Part shown: positions 61,630-64,000 of the stretch, in pieces
Layout: each line of letters opens with the position of its first letter
Numbering within the stretch: position 1 is the stretch's first letter
Assembly: GCA_964561455.1 (NCBI GenBank)
Contig: CAZLPS010000010.1
Location: forward strand, 9,073 to 73,072
Direction: 5' to 3'
Origin: JABDGR01 sp964561455
Lineage (GTDB): Bacteria > Verrucomicrobiota > Verrucomicrobiia > Opitutales > JABDGR01
Length of the DNA: 64,000 nt
The notes under the pieces: generated by a model
Databases searched by the model: none
What the model saw: the letters and a program-made list of their open reading frames with translations, nothing else
What the model was told of the DNA's origin: nothing
Position numbers and translations under genes: made by a program

Positions 61630-63171
61630 TTAGTTTGCCGCCTTGGCCGGAGCCGGGTCGGCCTTGGAGACGCCGGGTTCGGCGTTATCCAGTTTCAGGG
61701 CGTCGCGCTCCGGGAACTCGGACCAGCCGCCGCCCAGGGCTTTAAACAGCGCAACGAGGTCCGTGGCCACGGCGGCATCGCTTTGTTCGAGCTGATTCTT
61801 GGACGACGAAAGCGAGAGTTCCGCACTAAGGACATTGATGAATTCAGCCTGGCCCCGGGTGTAAAGTTCCAGGGAAAGGTCGTAAGACTGTTGATTATCA
61901 TCCACCACGTTGCGCAGAGCCGCGCGGCGTTCCTGATCCTTGCTGAAAGTGAACTGCGCGGATTCCACTTCGTTCAGCGCGGTGAGCACCACATTGCGGT
62001 AGGCAAACATGTCACCCTGCAGGGTGGCTTTGGCCTGTTCGACTTGGGCGGCGATTTTGCCGCCGGCAAAGATGGGCCAGTTGATGCTTGGCCCCCACGA
62101 CCAGGATTGGGAGGCCCATTGGGTGAGTTGGCCGATGGCCACGCCATTGAATCCGAAGGAGCCATTTACCGAGAACTGGGGGAAGTACTGGGAGATGGCC
62201 GCGCCGATGTTGGCGGTGTCGGCGTGGACTTGCGCCTCGGCGGCGCGGATGTCGGCCCGGCGGCGCAGCAAGTCGGCGGGCAGGCCTACGGGTATCTGGG
62301 CAGGCGTCTTGGGAAGGGGGCCGGCGGCATCTAATTCAGAGAGGAGGGCGCCGGGTTCCCGGCCGAGGAGCAGGCTCAGCGCGTAAATGTTATTCCTTAT
62401 GGAGAGTTCGAAGGACGGAATTTGCGTACTGGTGGAATCGGCGGCAGATTTGGCGTTTTCATAGTCGAGTTTGCTGGCCAAACCCGCTTTCCAGCGTTCT
62501 TCGGTAATTTTGAGCGTGTGCAATTCGTCGTTTAGATTGTTGTGCGCGAGCAGCAGAAGTTGCTGGGCTGACCGCAGGGCAATGTAGTCCACGCCGACTT
62601 CGGCGGCCAGGGTTACAAGGGTGTCACGGCGGTTTTCGATGGTTACTTGGAGGCTGGCCGAGGCGGCTTCGGTGGAACGGCGGAGGCCGCCAAAAATATC
62701 CATCTCCCATACCGCATCGAGGCCCGCCCGTAGTGAGGTCCGTGGCTGCCCTTCCCGGGGCTCGTCGCCCACATAAGTCGGCGAAGCGCCGTAACTGTAG
62801 GAGCCGGTTCCTGTGACGGAAGGCAGGAGGCCGGCGTTAACCGAGGTCAGACTTGCCCGGGAGGCACGGATGCGGGCCTCGGCCTGGAGCACGGTCAGAT
62901 TTTGCGCGGCGGCGTCACGCACCAATTCGTTCAACTTCGAGTCGCCAAAAACGGTCCACCAATCCACGGTGGTCAATGGATCAGGAGCCAACTTGCTTTC
63001 GGCGGTGGTACTGGCGGCCTTGTCGGCATCCACCCAAGTGGCGGGGGTCTTTACCTCGGGCGGATGGAAATCCGGGCCGACCGTCATGCAGCCAGCCAGC
63101 ACCAGAAACCCGGCAAGGGCCAGTAGATGCCTGCCGCGTGAAAACGATAAAAGGGTGGGGTGCGGTTTCAT
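61630..63171 (-). CDS. Outer-membrane efflux protein (NodT/OprM type)
   Basis: 513-residue outer-membrane factor that forms the exit duct of a tripartite pump. It has a lipoprotein signal ending LVLAGCMTVGPDFHPPEV, the VGPDY-like NodT/OprM signature, and the two repeated coiled-coil/barrel halves typical of TolC relatives (LRRRADIRAAEAQVHADTAN, FSVNGSFGFNGVAIG). Its start overlaps the stop of the upstream MacB-like gene (ATGA, 63168-63171). Confidence 0.94.
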   Translation of the reverse strand: MKPHPTLLSFSRGRHLLALAGFLVLAGCMTVGPDFHPPEVKTPATWVDADKAASTTAESKLAPDPLTTVDWWTVFGDSKLNELVRDAAAQNLTVLQAEARIRASRASLTSVNAGLLPSVTGTGSYSYGASPTYVGDEPREGQPRTSLRAGLDAVWEMDIFGGLRRSTEAASASLQVTIENRRDTLVTLAAEVGVDYIALRSAQQLLLLAHNNLNDELHTLKITEERWKAGLASKLDYENAKSAADSTSTQIPSFELSIRNNIYALSLLLGREPGALLSELDAAGPLPKTPAQIPVGLPADLLRRRADIRAAEAQVHADTANIGAAISQYFPQFSVNGSFGFNGVAIGQLTQWASQSWSWGPSINWPIFAGGKIAAQVEQAKATLQGDMFAYRNVVLTALNEVESAQFTFSKDQERRAALRNVVDDNQQSYDLSLELYTRGQAEFINVLSAELSLSSSKNQLEQSDAAVATDLVALFKALGGGWSEFPERDALKLDNAEPGVSKADPAPAKAAN

Positions 63172-64000
63172 TCGTAACGCAATGCTTCAATGGGATCGAG
63201 GCGCGAGGCTTTCCACGCGGGATAAAAACCGAAAACAATGCCGACAGCCGCCGAGACCGCCAGGGCCACCACCGCCGCGCCCCAGGAGGCCTTCGTGGGC
63301 CAGTGCATTAACGCCGTCACCATGATGGAACTGAGCCGGCCAAAAAACAGCCCGATGATGCCGCCAATGAGGCACAGCACGATGGCTTCGATCAGAAACT
63401 GTTTTAGGATGTCGCGCGATTTCGCGCCGACCGCCATGCGTAGGCCGATCTCGCGGGTGCGCTCCGTCACGGAGACCATCATGATGTTCATGATGCCAAC
63501 GCCGCCGACGACGAGAGAAATCATCGCCACCACCAGCAGCAATTGGGTCATCATCCGGCTGGTGGAGGTAAGGGCATCGGTCATTTCCGTCATGTTGCGG
63601 ATTTGAAAATCGTCCAGCTCGCCGGCGCGAATGTGATGGCGTTCGTGGAGCACGGCGGTAATTTGGTCAATGGCGGCGGGGATGTCCTGCACGGAGTTGG
63701 CGCCGGCCATAATTTGGTTAATGTTGGCAAACTTGGTCATTTGCGGGTTGTCCAAGGTCTCGGTGGCGGAGGCCGCGGGATAGAGGGGCTGGGTCGAATC
63801 GGGATAAACTTGATGGGAAATGGGGGTCGAACTGGAATTGGAGCCGCTGCCGGAGCCGGAACCGCCGCCGCTGCCGCTGTTGATGCGGTATTTCACGGTG
63901 GTCCAGGGGATGACGATGATGTCATCCTGGTCCTGGCCCATCATATTGGCGCCTTTTTTACTGAGCACGCCAATGACCTTGAGGCCGACGTTTTGCAGGC
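63168..64000 (-). CDS. macB: MacB-type ABC transporter permease (5' end outside window)
   Basis: C-terminal 277 codons; the frame is still open at the window edge. A periplasmic part with ANMMGQDQDDIIVIPWTTVK and IRNMTEMTDALTSTSRMMTQ leads into FtsX-like membrane helices: VAMISLVVGGVGIMNIMMVS, TERTREIGLRMAVGAKSRDI and the last GFYPAWKASRLDPIEALRYE, all characteristic of MacB. An unusual Gly/Ser-rich run (SGSGGGSGSGSGSNSSS) sits in the periplasmic part. A pump with the downstream outer-membrane factor is likely. Confidence 0.92.
   Translation of the reverse strand, partial: LQNVGLKVIGVLSKKGANMMGQDQDDIIVIPWTTVKYRINSGSGGGSGSGSGSNSSSTPISHQVYPDSTQPLYPAASATETLDNPQMTKFANINQIMAGANSVQDIPAAIDQITAVLHERHHIRAGELDDFQIRNMTEMTDALTSTSRMMTQLLLVVAMISLVVGGVGIMNIMMVSVTERTREIGLRMAVGAKSRDILKQFLIEAIVLCLIGGIIGLFFGRLSSIMVTALMHWPTKASWGAAVVALAVSAAVGIVFGFYPAWKASRLDPIEALRYE

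Overview
The window looks like chromosomal DNA of a Verrucomicrobiota bacterium, probably from the Pedosphaera/Limisphaerales side. The evidence is GC-rich housekeeping DNA, an adjacent DUF1592 cytochrome / DUF1552 Tat-exported pair, a sigma factor carrying a long exported C-terminal domain, a giant secreted protein with fibronectin III modules and autotransporter-associated beta-strand repeats, exported WD40 and TPR proteins, and intergenic tracts of iterated short words. This placement is inference, because no rRNA is present. I saw no tRNA, rRNA or CRISPR array.

Layout. 0-8.2 kb: rlmI and pyc (divergent), a predicted membrane-tethered sigma factor with a seven-bladed RCC1 propeller, and two TIR-domain genes, one broken by a 5-bp tandem duplication. 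8.4-17.2 kb: ribBX (a ribBA homologue whose GTP cyclohydrolase II half has lost its key residues), ribH and nusB. A 5.3-kb rhamnogalacturonan-lyase-like gene lies on the opposite strand between nusB and ftsY. 17.2-25.5 kb: small conserved genes, an ACT protein, an aldo/keto reductase, a purine nucleoside permease-like protein, an outer-membrane barrel protein, a membrane TPR protein and a secreted serpin.

25.5-34.1 kb is an accessory region full of decay. It holds an IS481 remnant, a mazF toxin whose upstream antitoxin-like frame is cut off at the IS end, a defective IS66 with doubled terminal repeats, a 29-bp perfect inverted-repeat element, fragments of an Rhs-type gene, and several AT-richer orphan genes including a duplicated four-helix membrane protein. 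A CCTGACCC-type motif recurs at its break points.

34.1-45.0 kb is a long minus-strand run: nusA-infB-rbfA-nrnA-truB-ribF-coaB, then a nucleotidyltransferase-fold gene with a 59-aa partner, a soluble PAS histidine kinase and a RodZ-like protein. A two-hairpin terminator lies in the leader just upstream of nusA. 45.3-52 kb: a 16-repeat WD40 protein, then the DUF1592/DUF1552 pair (overlapping ATGA). 52-55.3 kb: a YfhO-like membrane protein and a FliA/WhiG-type sigma factor. 55.7-60.5 kb: pstS-pstC-pstA-pstB-phoU behind a well-formed Pho box, with a terminator between pstS and pstC. 60.5-64 kb: rsmE, a small lipoprotein, and a NodT/OprM-type outer-membrane factor overlapping a MacB-type ABC permease that runs off the window.

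Genes that appear to work together are the transcription/translation/cofactor run from nusA to coaB, the riboflavin genes (ribBX, ribH and distant ribF), the Pho-regulated phosphate uptake operon, and the MacB-TolC efflux pair. The most distinctive candidates are the RCC1-sigma protein, the TIR pair, the NTase/59-aa pair, the duplicated membrane protein, and the intergenic repeat classes that supply coding ends to rbfA and truB.
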